Shown here: piece by piece, positions 36,125 through 44,995 of the stretch
Layout of the letters: each line of letters starts with the position of its first letter
Numbering within the stretch: position 1 is the first letter of the stretch
Assembly (NCBI RefSeq): GCF_007115095.1
Contig: NZ_SULH01000001.1
Coordinates: forward strand, 227,342 to 291,341
DNA: 64,000 bases
Reading direction: 5' to 3'
From: Levilactobacillus enshiensis
GTDB lineage: Bacteria; Bacillota; Bacilli; Lactobacillales; Lactobacillaceae
The notes under the pieces: model-generated
The model's input: only the letters and a program-made list of their open reading frames with translations
Databases searched by the model: none
What the model was told of the DNA's origin: nothing
Translations under genes and position numbers: made by a program

Positions 36125-36607
36125 ATGACAAATAACTTTCTAATTGTGGATTATTCATGGTCTGGTAATACGGCAAAACTAGCAACAATCATCCAACAGG
36201 AAACTAGTGCAGATCGGCTGGATTTAACCGTGGCGGCAGGCACGTTTCCAGACGACATGTATGCGACCGCCGATGTGGCGAATCAACAATTGGCGACTGG
36301 TCAGCTCCCCATGCTGACCAATGAGCAATCGCGATTAGATCAGTACCAGTTACTGCTGGTTGGTGGTCCAGTTTGGTCGGGTAAGGTGGCAACGCCGGTC
36401 CGGTCTTTCTTGCTACAGTTGCAGGGATATCAGGGCACGGTGGCGCCGTTCTATACAGATGCGGGCACACCCGGTGACTATGAGACTGATTTTGCTAAGT
36501 TAGTCCCAAGTCTCTCGGTAGCGACAGGATTAGGTGTTGCAACTAGTGAACTGGCGCAGTCGAATCAGAGAGTGGTCAATTGGTTGCAGAAATTAACGGT
36601 TAAATAG
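36125..36607 (+). CDS. flavodoxin family protein, second
   Basis: A 160-residue flavodoxin-like protein: FLIVDYSWSGNTAKLATII with phosphate loop WSGNTAK, YQLLLVGGPVWSGKVATPV, and FYTDAGTPGDYE in the third loop. Distinct from the first copy in sequence and lacking the N-terminal extension. ATG 36125 follows GGAGGAG. It is adjacent to the alcohol dehydrogenase gene (next start within 15 nt), so co-transcribed. Confidence 0.85.
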   Translation: MTNNFLIVDYSWSGNTAKLATIIQQETSADRLDLTVAAGTFPDDMYATADVANQQLATGQLPMLTNEQSRLDQYQLLLVGGPVWSGKVATPVRSFLLQLQGYQGTVAPFYTDAGTPGDYETDFAKLVPSLSVATGLGVATSELAQSNQRVVNWLQKLTVK

Positions 36608-36621
36608 TGGAGGCTAACGAA

Positions 36622-37665
36622 ATGAAAACAGCAGTATTTATTGAGCCAGGAAAAGTTGAAGCGCAAGAATTACCTAAACCAACGGTCAAGAATCCAACAG
36701 ATGCCGTATTAAAGATTGTCCGCGCCTGTGTTTGCGGCTCTGACTTGTGGTGGTATCGCGGTATCAATGATCGACAGAAAAATACGCCAGTTGGGCACGA
36801 AGCCATTGGCATTGTTGAGAGTGTAGGTCGTGACGTTACCAACGTGAAACCCGGTGACTTTGTGATTGCGCCATTTACTCACGGTTGCGGTCACTGTGCG
36901 GCTTGTTTGGCAGGCTTTGATGGAAATTGTGAAAATGCTCGGACTGATGATGAAATTGTCGGTTATCAAGGCGAATACTTACGGTTTAAGAACGCTGACT
37001 GGGCGCTGGTTAAGGTTCCCGGCCAACCTAGTGATTACTCAGATGCGCAACTCAACGACCTGTTGACCCTGGCCGATGTGATGGCTACTGGTTACCATGC
37101 TGCGGCAACTGCCGAAGTCAAAGACGGTGATACGGTTGTTGTGATGGGTGACGGTGCAGTTGGCCTTTGTGGCGTCATTGCAGCTAAACTCCGTGGTGCC
37201 AAACGAATCATTGCGATGAGCCGGCATGCGGATCGTCAGGCATTGGCTAAGGAATTTGGTGCGACAGATATTGTTGCTGAACGTGGCGACGAAGCTGTTC
37301 AACGTGTGATGGACTTAACAGCTGGCGCTGGTGCAGATGCTGTGTTGGAATGTGTGGGGACGGCTCAGTCTGTAGATACGGCTGTTAAAGTTGGCCGGGC
37401 TGGCGCAGTTGTTGGTCGCGTGGGTGTTCCCCAGAAAGCTGAAATGAATACGAACAATCTTTTCTGGAAGAATATTGGGCTCCGTGGCGGTATCGCTTCG
37501 GTCACCACTTATGATCGTGATGTGTTATTGGCTGCCGTTTTAAAAGGTGATATTCACCCAGGGAAAGTCTTCACACAGCGTTTTGACTTGGATCACGTGG
37601 CCGATGCGTATGCTGCAATGGACCAGCGGAAAGCGATTAAGTCATTATTGGTGATCGATCAATAA
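36622..37665 (+). CDS. zinc-dependent alcohol dehydrogenase
   Basis: A 347-residue medium-chain dehydrogenase. Catalytic zinc ligands: C in ACVCGSDLW and H-E in GHEAIGIVE. The structural zinc lobe has CGHCAACLAGFDGNC. The Rossmann loop is VVVMGDGAVGLCGVIAAK. It reduces or oxidises an alcohol/aldehyde with NAD(P); the context suggests detoxification of reactive carbonyls. ATG 36622 follows GGAGG by 8 nt; the in-frame GTG at 36607 overlaps that site and is unlikely. Confidence 0.93.
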   Translation: MKTAVFIEPGKVEAQELPKPTVKNPTDAVLKIVRACVCGSDLWWYRGINDRQKNTPVGHEAIGIVESVGRDVTNVKPGDFVIAPFTHGCGHCAACLAGFDGNCENARTDDEIVGYQGEYLRFKNADWALVKVPGQPSDYSDAQLNDLLTLADVMATGYHAAATAEVKDGDTVVVMGDGAVGLCGVIAAKLRGAKRIIAMSRHADRQALAKEFGATDIVAERGDEAVQRVMDLTAGAGADAVLECVGTAQSVDTAVKVGRAGAVVGRVGVPQKAEMNTNNLFWKNIGLRGGIASVTTYDRDVLLAAVLKGDIHPGKVFTQRFDLDHVADAYAAMDQRKAIKSLLVIDQ

Positions 37666-37767
37666 ATTTAAAAATAACGAGGATGTTTGCATTGAGCAGG
37701 CATCCTTTTTTGCTAGTAATAAATTCTAGTTATGAAAAAATATTTTTGAAAAAAACAAAATTATGGC

Positions 37768-37798
37768 TTGCCTTGAAGTACAGGTGAAGGTCTAAACT
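37768..37798 (+). promoter_or_regulatory. MerR-type operator/promoter 3
   Basis: TTGCCT, 19-bp spacer, TAAACT; dyad CCTTGAAGTACAGGTGAAGG at 37771-37790. It precedes the MFS transporter. Confidence 0.8.
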
Positions 37799-37834
37799 GC
37801 TAATCATTCACTTGAAAGAACGAGGGGTAATGAC

Positions 37835-39175
37835 ATGAAACAACGCAAAGGTTTTGATTGGATTTTACTGGTTATTTTAATGAGCTACTTTATGATTCTC
37901 CTAGACAACTCGATTATTTTTACGGGAACGGTTAAGATTGCCCACGACTTAGCGCTTAACCAAGCAACCCTATCCTGGGTTAGCAGTGCGTATTCGTTAA
38001 CCTTTGGTGGGTTTCTACTATTGGGTGGTCGTGCCGGCGACTTGTTCGGTCGACGCCGTGTCTTTCAACTAGGCTTGATAATCTTTGGATTAGGATCACT
38101 GCTAGTGGGGCTGGCAATCAATGCACCCATGATCATCGCGGCACGAGCTTTTCAAGGAATTGGCTCAGCCATTCTAGCACCAACAACATTAGCGATTTTG
38201 ATGGATACCTATGAGGGGGCCGAGCGCGTCAAGGCAATTGCTTATTATGGGGCCATGGCCGGTATTGGTGCTAGCGTTAGTTTGGTCATTGGTGGCGTCT
38301 TTGCTAGTCTACTGACTTGGCGGGTAGGTTTCTTCATGAACGTGCCAATTAGCATTTGGATGTTTTATTTGGCCGTTAAGCACTTACGGTTGGATCATGG
38401 TCAGGGTGGTCGCTTAGACTGGTGGGGTACATTAAGTTCCTTGGTAGGAATGAGTGCCTTAGTTTACAGCATTATTGCCGATCAGGCGCGGTTGCTGGCC
38501 TTAGTGGTGGCCGTGATTAGCTTGGCTAGTTTTATCTACCAAGAATATCGAACGGCACAACCTATCATGCCACTGCGCTTATTTGTCGATCGTGAACGAA
38601 TCGGCGCCTATGTCGGTCGGTTTCTGTATCTGGGAGCCATGATGGGATTCTGGTTCATTACACCGCAGCTGATGCAAAATCAATTAGGGTTTAGCGCGTT
38701 GATGTCGGGTGTGGCCTTCTTCCCCTTAACCATTGTTAACTTTATTGTAGCGTTACAGGTAGCAAGACTGACTGCTAAATGGGGCAATGGTGGCTTGTTG
38801 GTAGCAGGGATTGCGTTAACCGCAGCGGGCATGTTGTGGTTAAGCTGGTTTACGTCCTCTACTGGCTACTGGTGGGGAATTGCCGCACCAATGGTCGTCA
38901 TTGGGATTGGTCAGGGATTATCATTGAGTCCCTTTACCGCGGCTGGTGTGGCCCATACTCAAGGAACTGACGCCGGGGCTGCTTCTGGCGTGGTTAACGT
39001 CATGCATCAGATTGGGGGCTCAGTCGGACTGTCAATTCTGGTGATGACACAAGATTTATTTGGTGGTCATATTGAAGGTTTTCAGCACGCAATTCTAGTA
39101 GGGGCAGGTTTACTGCTAGTTGCGCTGGTTGCGGCTGTCGTGTTGATTGTGCCGGGTGAGCGGCAATCAAAATAA
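37835..39175 (+). CDS. MFS drug exporter, DHA2 (EmrB/QacA-like)
   Basis: A 446-residue membrane protein with about 13-14 helices. The first helix motif LMSYFMILLDNSIIFTGTVK is the DHA2 motif D1 (LD-x-T-I/S-I...). Motif A is GGRAGDLFGRRRVFQ and motif C-like helix is GIGASVSLVIGGVFA. It would export drugs or toxic small molecules using the proton gradient. ATG 37835 follows CGAGGGG. A single-gene unit with its own MerR-type promoter. Confidence 0.92.
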   Translation: MKQRKGFDWILLVILMSYFMILLDNSIIFTGTVKIAHDLALNQATLSWVSSAYSLTFGGFLLLGGRAGDLFGRRRVFQLGLIIFGLGSLLVGLAINAPMIIAARAFQGIGSAILAPTTLAILMDTYEGAERVKAIAYYGAMAGIGASVSLVIGGVFASLLTWRVGFFMNVPISIWMFYLAVKHLRLDHGQGGRLDWWGTLSSLVGMSALVYSIIADQARLLALVVAVISLASFIYQEYRTAQPIMPLRLFVDRERIGAYVGRFLYLGAMMGFWFITPQLMQNQLGFSALMSGVAFFPLTIVNFIVALQVARLTAKWGNGGLLVAGIALTAAGMLWLSWFTSSTGYWWGIAAPMVVIGIGQGLSLSPFTAAGVAHTQGTDAGAASGVVNVMHQIGGSVGLSILVMTQDLFGGHIEGFQHAILVGAGLLLVALVAAVVLIVPGERQSK

Positions 39176-39193
39176 AAAAGTTTTAAATAAGGT

Positions 39194-39224
39194 TTGCCTT
39201 GCAGTTACTACAAGGGACTACACT
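39194..39224 (+). promoter_or_regulatory. MerR-type operator/promoter 4
   Basis: TTGCCT, 19-bp spacer, TACACT; dyad CCTTG-N9-CAAGG (39197-39215), the most diverged of the four. Confidence 0.7.
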
Positions 39225-39257
39225 AATCTTATTCATAAATGAACGGAGGAATTGATG

Positions 39258-39860
39258 ATGACAAACGTTTTAATCATTGGGGCAACTGGTTCTATTGGGA
39301 GTGTTACCCGGCAATATTTCTTGGATCATACGGATGATCACCTAACTTTAATGGCACGGAATACCAATCGCTTGGGTCAACTGTCCAATCGCGAACAGGC
39401 AGTTGCTGGCAGTGTCACCGATGCAGCAACACTACGGACAGCATTGCGTGGGCAAGACGTCGTTTTTGCGGCGTTGAGTGGCAATTTATCTAATATGGCT
39501 AGGAGTTTAGTTGCTGCTATGGATACAGTAGGAGTTCAGCGCTTGGTATTTATCACATCAATGGGAATTTATAATGAAATTCCGGCGAGTGTAGGGGCTA
39601 GTGGTAATCTTCGCAGCAACCCCATGTTACAAGGTTATCGTGCGGCTGCCGATGTTGTTGAGGCGTCTGACCTTAATTATACGATTATTCGTCCGGGATG
39701 GTTTGACAATGGTAATGATACGGATTATCAAGTGACTAAGAAGGGAGAACCTTTCGGCGGCCATGATGTTTCACGCAAGAGTATTGCAGATCTTGTCGTT
39801 CGGTTAGCTCATGATGAGATGCTCGGTACTCGTGATAGTTTAGGGATTAACCGAAACTGA
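39258..39860 (+). CDS. NAD(P)H-binding SDR-like protein
   Basis: A 200-residue atypical SDR: VLIIGATGSIGSVTRQYF Rossmann loop (GATGSIG), QAVAGSVTDAATLRTALRGQ, DVVFAALSGN, RLVFITSMGIYNEIP and YTIIRPGWFDN. Two consecutive ATGs follow GGAGG; the second (39258) has the better 8-nt spacing, the first is 39255. Paralog of 34870-35523, and co-transcribed with the SnoaL-like gene. Confidence 0.88.
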   Translation: MTNVLIIGATGSIGSVTRQYFLDHTDDHLTLMARNTNRLGQLSNREQAVAGSVTDAATLRTALRGQDVVFAALSGNLSNMARSLVAAMDTVGVQRLVFITSMGIYNEIPASVGASGNLRSNPMLQGYRAAADVVEASDLNYTIIRPGWFDNGNDTDYQVTKKGEPFGGHDVSRKSIADLVVRLAHDEMLGTRDSLGINRN

Positions 39861-39895
39861 CAAGGCGAATGATGATTTGAAAGGAAGTCTCATGG

Positions 39896-40258
39896 ATGAA
39901 CGATGATATTTTAAACTTATATCGGACCTTCAATATAACGATGGCAGCTAATGACACAGTAGCTTTAGATCAGTTGCTGGCACCAAACTTTACATTGACG
40001 CATATGACGGGGTACGTTCAGCCTCGAAGAGAATGGTTGCATGAGATACAACAGGGCACGATGCACTATTTCTCATCGGTTGAAGATCATGTCACGATGG
40101 TCGCAACGGCGACTGGCTGGCAAGTCACTGGTCAAAATCGAGTGGTGGCTAGTATTCATGGAAGCCGTCAGCATGAGTGGCCGTTAAATACAGTGATGAC
40201 AGTTGAACAGGTTGCTGGAAGTTGGCAAGTCGCGGCGGCCGTTGTGACTACCTATTAG
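39896..40258 (+). CDS. SnoaL/DUF4440-like (NTF2-fold) protein
   Basis: A 120-residue NTF2-fold protein: LNLYRTFNITMAANDTVALD opening helix, LLAPNFTLTHMTGYVQPRRE, and strand-rich C-terminus (TGWQVTGQNRVVASI...). Proteins of this fold bind or isomerise small hydrophobic molecules. Start at ATG 39896, 8 nt after AAAGGAAG. Last intact gene of the cluster. Confidence 0.8.
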   Translation: MNDDILNLYRTFNITMAANDTVALDQLLAPNFTLTHMTGYVQPRREWLHEIQQGTMHYFSSVEDHVTMVATATGWQVTGQNRVVASIHGSRQHEWPLNTVMTVEQVAGSWQVAAAVVTTY

Positions 40259-40263
40259 GGTGA

Positions 40264-40505
40264 AACATAATTGATTTTGGATATTGCATATTTAGTCACA
40301 ACGTCAAGCAACGTTTAGCCATTGATAATTTGTGCGTTCAGTTCGTTGATGGTGACTTAGAGGACAAAGAGAAGTTAGTAGCGTCTTTAAGTGGTCAAGA
40401 CCTGGTGTTTCTTAGTGTCCTGCTGCCCTCGACATGCAGAAATCAGCCTTCTTTGATCACCGTGATCCTAAGATGGTGAAAGCATTAGGCGGTCGTCAAG
40501 ATTAA
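40264..40505 (+). pseudogene. decayed NAD(P)-binding oxidoreductase fragment
   Basis: Two short reading frames that look like pieces of an SDR-like protein similar to the cluster members. The frame at 40,264-40,450 reads VQFVDGDLEDKEKLVASLSG then QDLVFLSVL, typical of the second Rossmann half, but the GATGxxG start is missing. A second frame to 40,505 ends LDMQKSAFFDHRDPKMVKAL. No start codon with a ribosome binding site and at least one frameshift, so it is a remnant. Confidence 0.6.
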
Positions 40506-40524
40506 TCAATTAATTTTAAATATG

Positions 40525-40564
40525 GCAGGTAAGAATTTAATTTTTAAATCCTTACCTGTTTTTT
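40525..40564 (+). terminator. intrinsic terminator of the cluster
   Basis: CAGGTAAG...CTTACCTG stem followed by T6. The interval 40,565-40,880 holds no gene that I can support. Confidence 0.85.
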
Positions 40565-40883
40565 GATACCATCCATAATGAACCACAATTTATTCTTGAG
40601 GAATAGGAATGTGGAAAAGTAGTATTTAAATTCCAAAAAATGTTTTTGAGTTGTATTCCGTATTCGCTGTACTCTATGGGGGACAAGGGATTGTCAAAGT
40701 GAAAATGGGGCCTTGTTATTTGAATACGTATTTTATATAGCTGAATTTTGGAAGGCAATTAGATAGTCTACTTTTGTTGCCGATTGCTGACATTATCAGG
40801 ACGATTGTTGAAACCTTTATTAAAAAGGTTCAATGATATTGAGGTCAAAAAGTGATGCTCAGTTGGTGTCATTGGTGCGAAAT

Positions 40884-40925
40884 GAAAAATAGAGAGTGAA
40901 CTAATTTCTCAGCTCACTCTCTATT
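40884..40925 (-). terminator. intrinsic terminator
   Basis: ATAGAGAGTGA...TCACTCTCTAT stem; the T tract is on the minus strand, so it could end a transcript reading leftward out of the integrase gene. Confidence 0.75.
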
Positions 40926-41055
40926 CATATCTATCACTATCGATTAATTTAGTTCAGAATTAAATGCCATTTAATGCCATTAGATGATTCTATATGTGAT
41001 GTTTCAAAAACAAGAACCCTGTAACAACAATACTTTGACGCTCATTACATTCCAC

Positions 41056-41091
41056 TGAAACCTATCCAATGGACCCTACCGGGATTGAACT
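41056..41091. repeat. attL-type core of the integrated element
   Basis: CTGAAACC, then AATGGACCCTACCGG and GATTGAAC repeat the 3' end and downstream flank of tRNA-Ala at 49265-49297. This is the duplicated tRNA 3' end left by site-specific integration. Confidence 0.85.
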
Positions 41092-41157
41092 CTTGTTTCA
41101 GGGGATGCCAGTAATATCAATGTTTATACGGGGTTTCAGCTAATTATTTAAATTAGG

Positions 41158-41178
41158 GGTTACCATAAAGGTTACCAT
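41158..41178. repeat. integrase arm-type sites, left end
   Basis: Two GGTTACCAT copies, 3 bp apart, between the core site and the integrase gene. Four more GGTTACCA copies lie at the other end of the element. Confidence 0.65.
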
Positions 41179-41183
41179 TTCGC

Positions 41184-42335
41184 CTAAAATCCCATATAGG
41201 TTGCTAGCTTTTCAGTTGTCTTTTTACGCTGCTTTTCGGAAACGTGAGCGTAAATGTTCATGATAGTATCAACGTCAGCATCCCCTAAACGGTCTTGAAC
41301 TTCCTTGATGTTGGCACCGGCCTCAAAGAGCAATGTAGCATGAGTATGCCGGAACTTGTGGATGGTAATCTGAGGTAACTCTGGCTTATCATCCATAATT
41401 GCGTGCAACCACTTACTAGGGGTATTTAAAGACTTCATGCCGTTCTTAGTGTTGGCAAAAATGAGTTGACCGGGCTTCATAGTGTTGTAGCCCAATACCA
41501 GATAATCACGCCGTTGCTGTGAACGCCAATGCTTTAGGTGGCCTAATGTAACCTTGTCTAATGTGATAGTGCGCTTACCAGTACGCGTCTTTGGCGGCTG
41601 AATAATCTGCTTGCCACCGGTACCTTGCGCAATAGACTTGTTGACGGATAGTGTGCCTTGACGAAAATTAATGTCATTCCACGTTAGGGCTAAACACTCA
41701 CCGCGCCGGATGCCTGTGAAAGCCAAAACCCGAAATAAAGTGTATTTTTCAGCCTCTTCAATGGGATCAATGAAAGTAAAGAAATGCTCCAATTGTTCTT
41801 TAGTCCAGAACTTATTGGGATCGCGTTGCCAGTTGTCAGTACGCCTAGGCATGGTAACCATGGCTGCTGGATTGGTGGTGATGTAGCCTTGTCTCATAGC
41901 GTATTTAAATACCATGTTGGCAAAGTTATACCATCGCTTATAGTTTACCTTGACCTCTTTAAACCATCTGTTAAGCGTTGACTGAACGTCTGAGAGGGTA
42001 ATGGTTCGGATGCGTTTCTTACCGAAAGCTGGTAGAATATGGTTATCGAATATCCCCGAAACTCTAGCGGTGGTGCTCTCGCGAACGGTATTTACATAAG
42101 ACTCATACCATTCCTGATAAACTTCTTTAAACAGAATATTGTTGTTTTTTTGTAGGCCGCCCTGGTCAAGTTCCAGCTCTAATCTGGAAGCTGCTAGGGT
42201 GGCCTCTTTTTGCGTTCTAAAGCCTTTACGGTGAATACGCTTAGGTTTACCCGTTTGGGGGTTAATACCGGCGTAGAGCTGAATGCTATAGCGCTTGTCA
42301 CCGCTCTTAGTGGTGTAACTCTTAATACTAGCCAT
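41184..42335 (-). CDS. int: tyrosine-type site-specific integrase
   Basis: A 383-residue phage/ICE integrase. The N-terminal arm-binding domain (SGDKRYSIQLYAGINPQTGK) has the AP2-like layout. A SAM-like core-binding domain (75-165) and a catalytic domain follow: Arg in TGIRRGECLALTW, HKFRHTHATL (H-x-x-R-H) and the nucleophile Tyr in TIMNIYAHVSE. It recombines the attachment core in tRNA-Ala. It lies at the left end reading outward toward attL. Confidence 0.96.
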   Translation of the reverse strand: MASIKSYTTKSGDKRYSIQLYAGINPQTGKPKRIHRKGFRTQKEATLAASRLELELDQGGLQKNNNILFKEVYQEWYESYVNTVRESTTARVSGIFDNHILPAFGKKRIRTITLSDVQSTLNRWFKEVKVNYKRWYNFANMVFKYAMRQGYITTNPAAMVTMPRRTDNWQRDPNKFWTKEQLEHFFTFIDPIEEAEKYTLFRVLAFTGIRRGECLALTWNDINFRQGTLSVNKSIAQGTGGKQIIQPPKTRTGKRTITLDKVTLGHLKHWRSQQRRDYLVLGYNTMKPGQLIFANTKNGMKSLNTPSKWLHAIMDDKPELPQITIHKFRHTHATLLFEAGANIKEVQDRLGDADVDTIMNIYAHVSEKQRKKTTEKLATYMGF

Positions 42336-42394
42336 AATGCTTTTCCTCCATAACGTACCATGCAGGGCGGTGTTATGTAGGGGATGAGAAGAGA

Positions 42395-42979
42395 TTACTT
42401 AGTATCGAAAGAGATCTTAATATCTAAATCAATATCAATGTTCTTATCATTGTAGTTAACGGCAGACTTAACTTGCTGTTTCATGTAAGCGGCAATATTG
42501 ATCTTAACGTCAGTGATGAAAGAGGGCGATAGTTGGTCTATATAAGGCTTGATTATTTTTTGATTGTCATCCCCATTAACGTGAAATGAGGCCCCATACA
42601 GAGCTGTCTGAATGTCAGACAATCCCTCGTTTTCGATAAAACCATTAAGCTCAACGGTTGAAACGCGAGTGCCATTTTCAGAAATGTTGATATACAGCGG
42701 CGAGGTGTAGGTGTACATGTGGTTTTCATTCCAGATATTTTCATCATAGTCACCTAGTTCGTAATAATAATCGAAGTCAAAAGGAAGAAATTCGAATAGT
42801 TCAGAGGGACTAGATTCAAGGTAAGTACATATCGTATTGATAGTTCCCATTTGAATCATCTTATTGGTGTTTTGAGAGAGTGCAGTTAATGTGGTTCGAG
42901 ATATGCCAGTATCATTGGCCATTTTTGAAATTTTAATTTGTTTTTCTGTCAAAAGAACAGCTAAGTTACTTCTAATCAT
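42395..42979 (-). CDS. CI-like phage repressor, HTH domain
   Basis: A 194-residue protein with an N-terminal helix-turn-helix (MIRSNLAVLLTEKQIKISKM then ANDTGISRTTLTALSQNTNK) and a C-terminal domain of about 110 residues, probably for oligomerisation. Start at ATG 42979 after GGAGGTG. Divergent from the excisionase-like gene, as in phage lysogeny switches. Rich in Asn/Asp/Ile and A/T compared with the chromosome. Confidence 0.85.
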   Translation of the reverse strand: MIRSNLAVLLTEKQIKISKMANDTGISRTTLTALSQNTNKMIQMGTINTICTYLESSPSELFEFLPFDFDYYYELGDYDENIWNENHMYTYTSPLYINISENGTRVSTVELNGFIENEGLSDIQTALYGASFHVNGDDNQKIIKPYIDQLSPSFITDVKINIAAYMKQQVKSAVNYNDKNIDIDLDIKISFDTK

Positions 42980-43011
42980 GTTGACACCTCCGTTACTTTC
43001 TAATAATAATT

Positions 43012-43101
43012 GTACGGATAATTGAACAAAATGCAACTTTTTATTGAAAAAAGATAATTTGTGGGTTAAGATGTTCATGTTAAATCGTTCAAATAGCTGA
43101 A
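43012..43101. promoter_or_regulatory. divergent switch region with repeated operators
   Basis: GTTCA-N6-TGAAC (43086-43101) and an imperfect TTGTAC...GAACAA (about 43,012-43,028), both continuing into ACAAAAT, between repressor and excisionase genes. Likely repressor binding sites. Confidence 0.5.
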
Positions 43102-43125
43102 CAAAATATGATGGAGTGATGATTA

Positions 43126-43314
43126 ATGATTGAGAACGAAACACGTATTTTTTCCTTGAAACAGACAATGGATTACATGGGGATTAAGTCATACAACACC
43201 CTCTACCGAATGATTGATAACGGATTGCCTGTTATTCATGTTGGAAATATAAAACGTGTCGATCGGGATAAGTTGGATGAGTTCCTTGCACAAAGCACTG
43301 AGGTTAAGAAATAG
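43126..43314 (+). CDS. excisionase-like HTH protein
   Basis: A 62-residue winged-helix (MerR/excisionase-type) DNA-binding protein: FSLKQTMDYMGIKSYNTLYR then GLPVIHVGNIKRVDRDKLDE, the usual helix-turn-helix plus wing of phage Xis/AlpA-like proteins. First gene rightward from the switch region, so a directionality factor or early regulator. ATG 43126 after GGAGTGATG. Confidence 0.8.
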   Translation: MIENETRIFSLKQTMDYMGIKSYNTLYRMIDNGLPVIHVGNIKRVDRDKLDEFLAQSTEVKK

Positions 43315-43329
43315 GGAAGGTGGGCAACC

Positions 43330-43563
43330 ATGACTAACCAACAGGGATTGGTAACAAGTGTTCGTTGCGGTCTTGATACATTAGAGAATCAGGTGTTAGA
43401 CGTTGAGAACATCTTGCTAACGCAGGCTACTTTAACGGCTGATATGGAAGAGTTGCAACCAGTCTTGAAGAAGTGTCAAGCAGCCAACCGGACGCTGTTA
43501 CAGCTCAAAGGACAGGCTGATACGCTAGAACAGCAGGTAGGGGACATCCCCGCTGTGGATTAA
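43330..43563 (+). CDS. hypothetical protein, 77 aa, coiled coil
   Basis: Almost wholly helical with heptad leucines (residues 15-70: LDTLENQVLDVENILLTQA; LLQLKGQADTLEQQVGD). Starts at ATG 43330 (upstream GGGAAGGTGGG) and ends 17 nt before the next gene. Unknown function; an early gene of the mobile element. Confidence 0.7.
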   Translation: MTNQQGLVTSVRCGLDTLENQVLDVENILLTQATLTADMEELQPVLKKCQAANRTLLQLKGQADTLEQQVGDIPAVD

Positions 43564-43580
43564 GAGAGGAGAACTAGTAT

Positions 43581-44390
43581 ATGCAAGAAATAGCTTTATC
43601 AGACAACTTGACCCAACTTACCACTGAGATTAAGAGCTATCAGTCGATTGGGGGGCAGGCAATCTTTGAGATTGGCCGTCGATTGAAATGGGTTAAGGAA
43701 CACGACTTAGCACATGGTGAATTTGGCAAGTGGTTGGAATCCATAAAGATTAATGATCGTATGGCACGTCAATTTATCAAGATTGCGGCAGAACTTGATG
43801 AGCGGAGGACGTCCTCCGATTTGGGAATGCAGGCTCTCTATGAGATTGCTACCATGCCTGAGTCCGAGCGCGATAAGCCACAGCACTTACCATCTGGTGA
43901 AGTTAAGAAGCCTGATGAGATGACGGTGCGGGAGTTACGTGAGACTAAGAAACAGCTAAAAAATAGTAATGAGGAGTTAGAAAAGCTTCGGAACCAGCCA
44001 CCTAGGGTAATTGAAAAAGAACTGCATGTCGAAACGGTTCCTGAGGATTATGACATGTTAAAAGGCATGGTTGATAACCAAAAGGCCACACTTGATAGAT
44101 ATATTAAGGACGACGCTGAACTCCGAAAGGAATTAGATGGTGCTCAGGAACAAATAAAGAATCTTACGCAAAAGGAACCAGTGTCTTTTAACAATTTGCT
44201 CGTAGAGTTTATTGGCAGAGCATTGCCAATGGCTGACACTGAGAACGTTCGCAAACAAATCACAAATCCAAAAGAATCGGAATCGGTATTTATGAATATT
44301 TCTACCATTCGGAAATGGTGTGAAGAAATGGAGGAGAGCTCAGCGGGGTCAACGATTATTGAGGGTGAGTTTCATGATACGGTCTCGTAA
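43581..44390 (+). CDS. DUF3102-like phage protein
   Basis: A 269-residue protein of the type found in prophages and satellites of lactic acid bacteria: an N-terminal helical domain (ITEIKSYQ-like opening, EIGRRLKWVKEHDLAHGEFG then KWLESIKINDRMARQFIKIA) matching DUF3102. A long coiled coil (115-200) and a C-terminal domain with FNNLLVEFIGRALP follow. Role unknown, possibly DNA binding or replication control. ATG 43581 after AGAGAGGAG. Confidence 0.8.
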   Translation: MQEIALSDNLTQLTTEIKSYQSIGGQAIFEIGRRLKWVKEHDLAHGEFGKWLESIKINDRMARQFIKIAAELDERRTSSDLGMQALYEIATMPESERDKPQHLPSGEVKKPDEMTVRELRETKKQLKNSNEELEKLRNQPPRVIEKELHVETVPEDYDMLKGMVDNQKATLDRYIKDDAELRKELDGAQEQIKNLTQKEPVSFNNLLVEFIGRALPMADTENVRKQITNPKESESVFMNISTIRKWCEEMEESSAGSTIIEGEFHDTVS

Positions 44391-44538
44391 TCTGGTGACC
44401 AAAAGACAAGTGAAGGATGTGCTGATAGAAGGCCATATAGCCATGATGTGAAGACTTTATCTGGATATGATGTGATTATTCAATTAACTATCAAAGTGTC
44501 TGAGAAAGTGAATATGGATGCTTAAGGAGGCATACAGA

Positions 44539-44826
44539 ATGGATAGCAATGCAGGATTAGGGCTAGGTCTGGTTCTACCAGACTCAGAGTTGAAGCGAAT
44601 GCGAAATGTTATGTATGAAATGGCGACAGACGCCTATAAACAGGCAGGTAAGGGCCAACAGTTCGGTGAGTATCTTAATAAGTCGGAGGCCGCTAAATAC
44701 CTCCACGTATCGAATGCAACGCTGACACAGTTTATCAGTGAAGGTTTACCTATCATCGTTATTGGGAACATTCAACGTATTTCAAAAAAGGCTTGCGACG
44801 AATTTTATCAGCAACATCAGCTATAA
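44539..44826 (+). CDS. excisionase/HTH-domain protein
   Basis: A 95-residue protein with a C-terminal DNA-binding wing-helix (YLNKSEAAKYLHVSNATLTQ then GLPIIVIGNIQRISKKACDE), the same pattern as the excisionase-like gene at 43126. The N-terminal 40 residues are extra. Start at ATG 44539, 8 nt after AAGGAGG; the frame opens earlier but without a site. Confidence 0.8.
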   Translation: MDSNAGLGLGLVLPDSELKRMRNVMYEMATDAYKQAGKGQQFGEYLNKSEAAKYLHVSNATLTQFISEGLPIIVIGNIQRISKKACDEFYQQHQL

Positions 44827-44902
44827 AAAGCCATGCAGGGCGGTGTAGTCAGCAAGCATGATGATCGTTACTAAAGACGCTAACAGAAAGCGGTGAGTAG
44901 AC

Positions 44903-44995
44903 ATGAATATATTCAACGTGATTCTATTGGGGATGATAGCTAGTTATGTGTTAGGGGCCGTTACCATAGTTGTTGCAATGAGGTTTAAAGACTAG
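44903..44995 (+). CDS. small membrane peptide, 30 aa
   Basis: MNIFNVILLGMIASYVLGAV then TIVVAMRFKD: one hydrophobic helix and a charged end. A GGTGAG site lies 7 nt upstream. Size and hydrophobicity resemble phage membrane peptides or type I toxins, but there is no family match that I know. Confidence 0.5.
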   Translation: MNIFNVILLGMIASYVLGAVTIVVAMRFKD

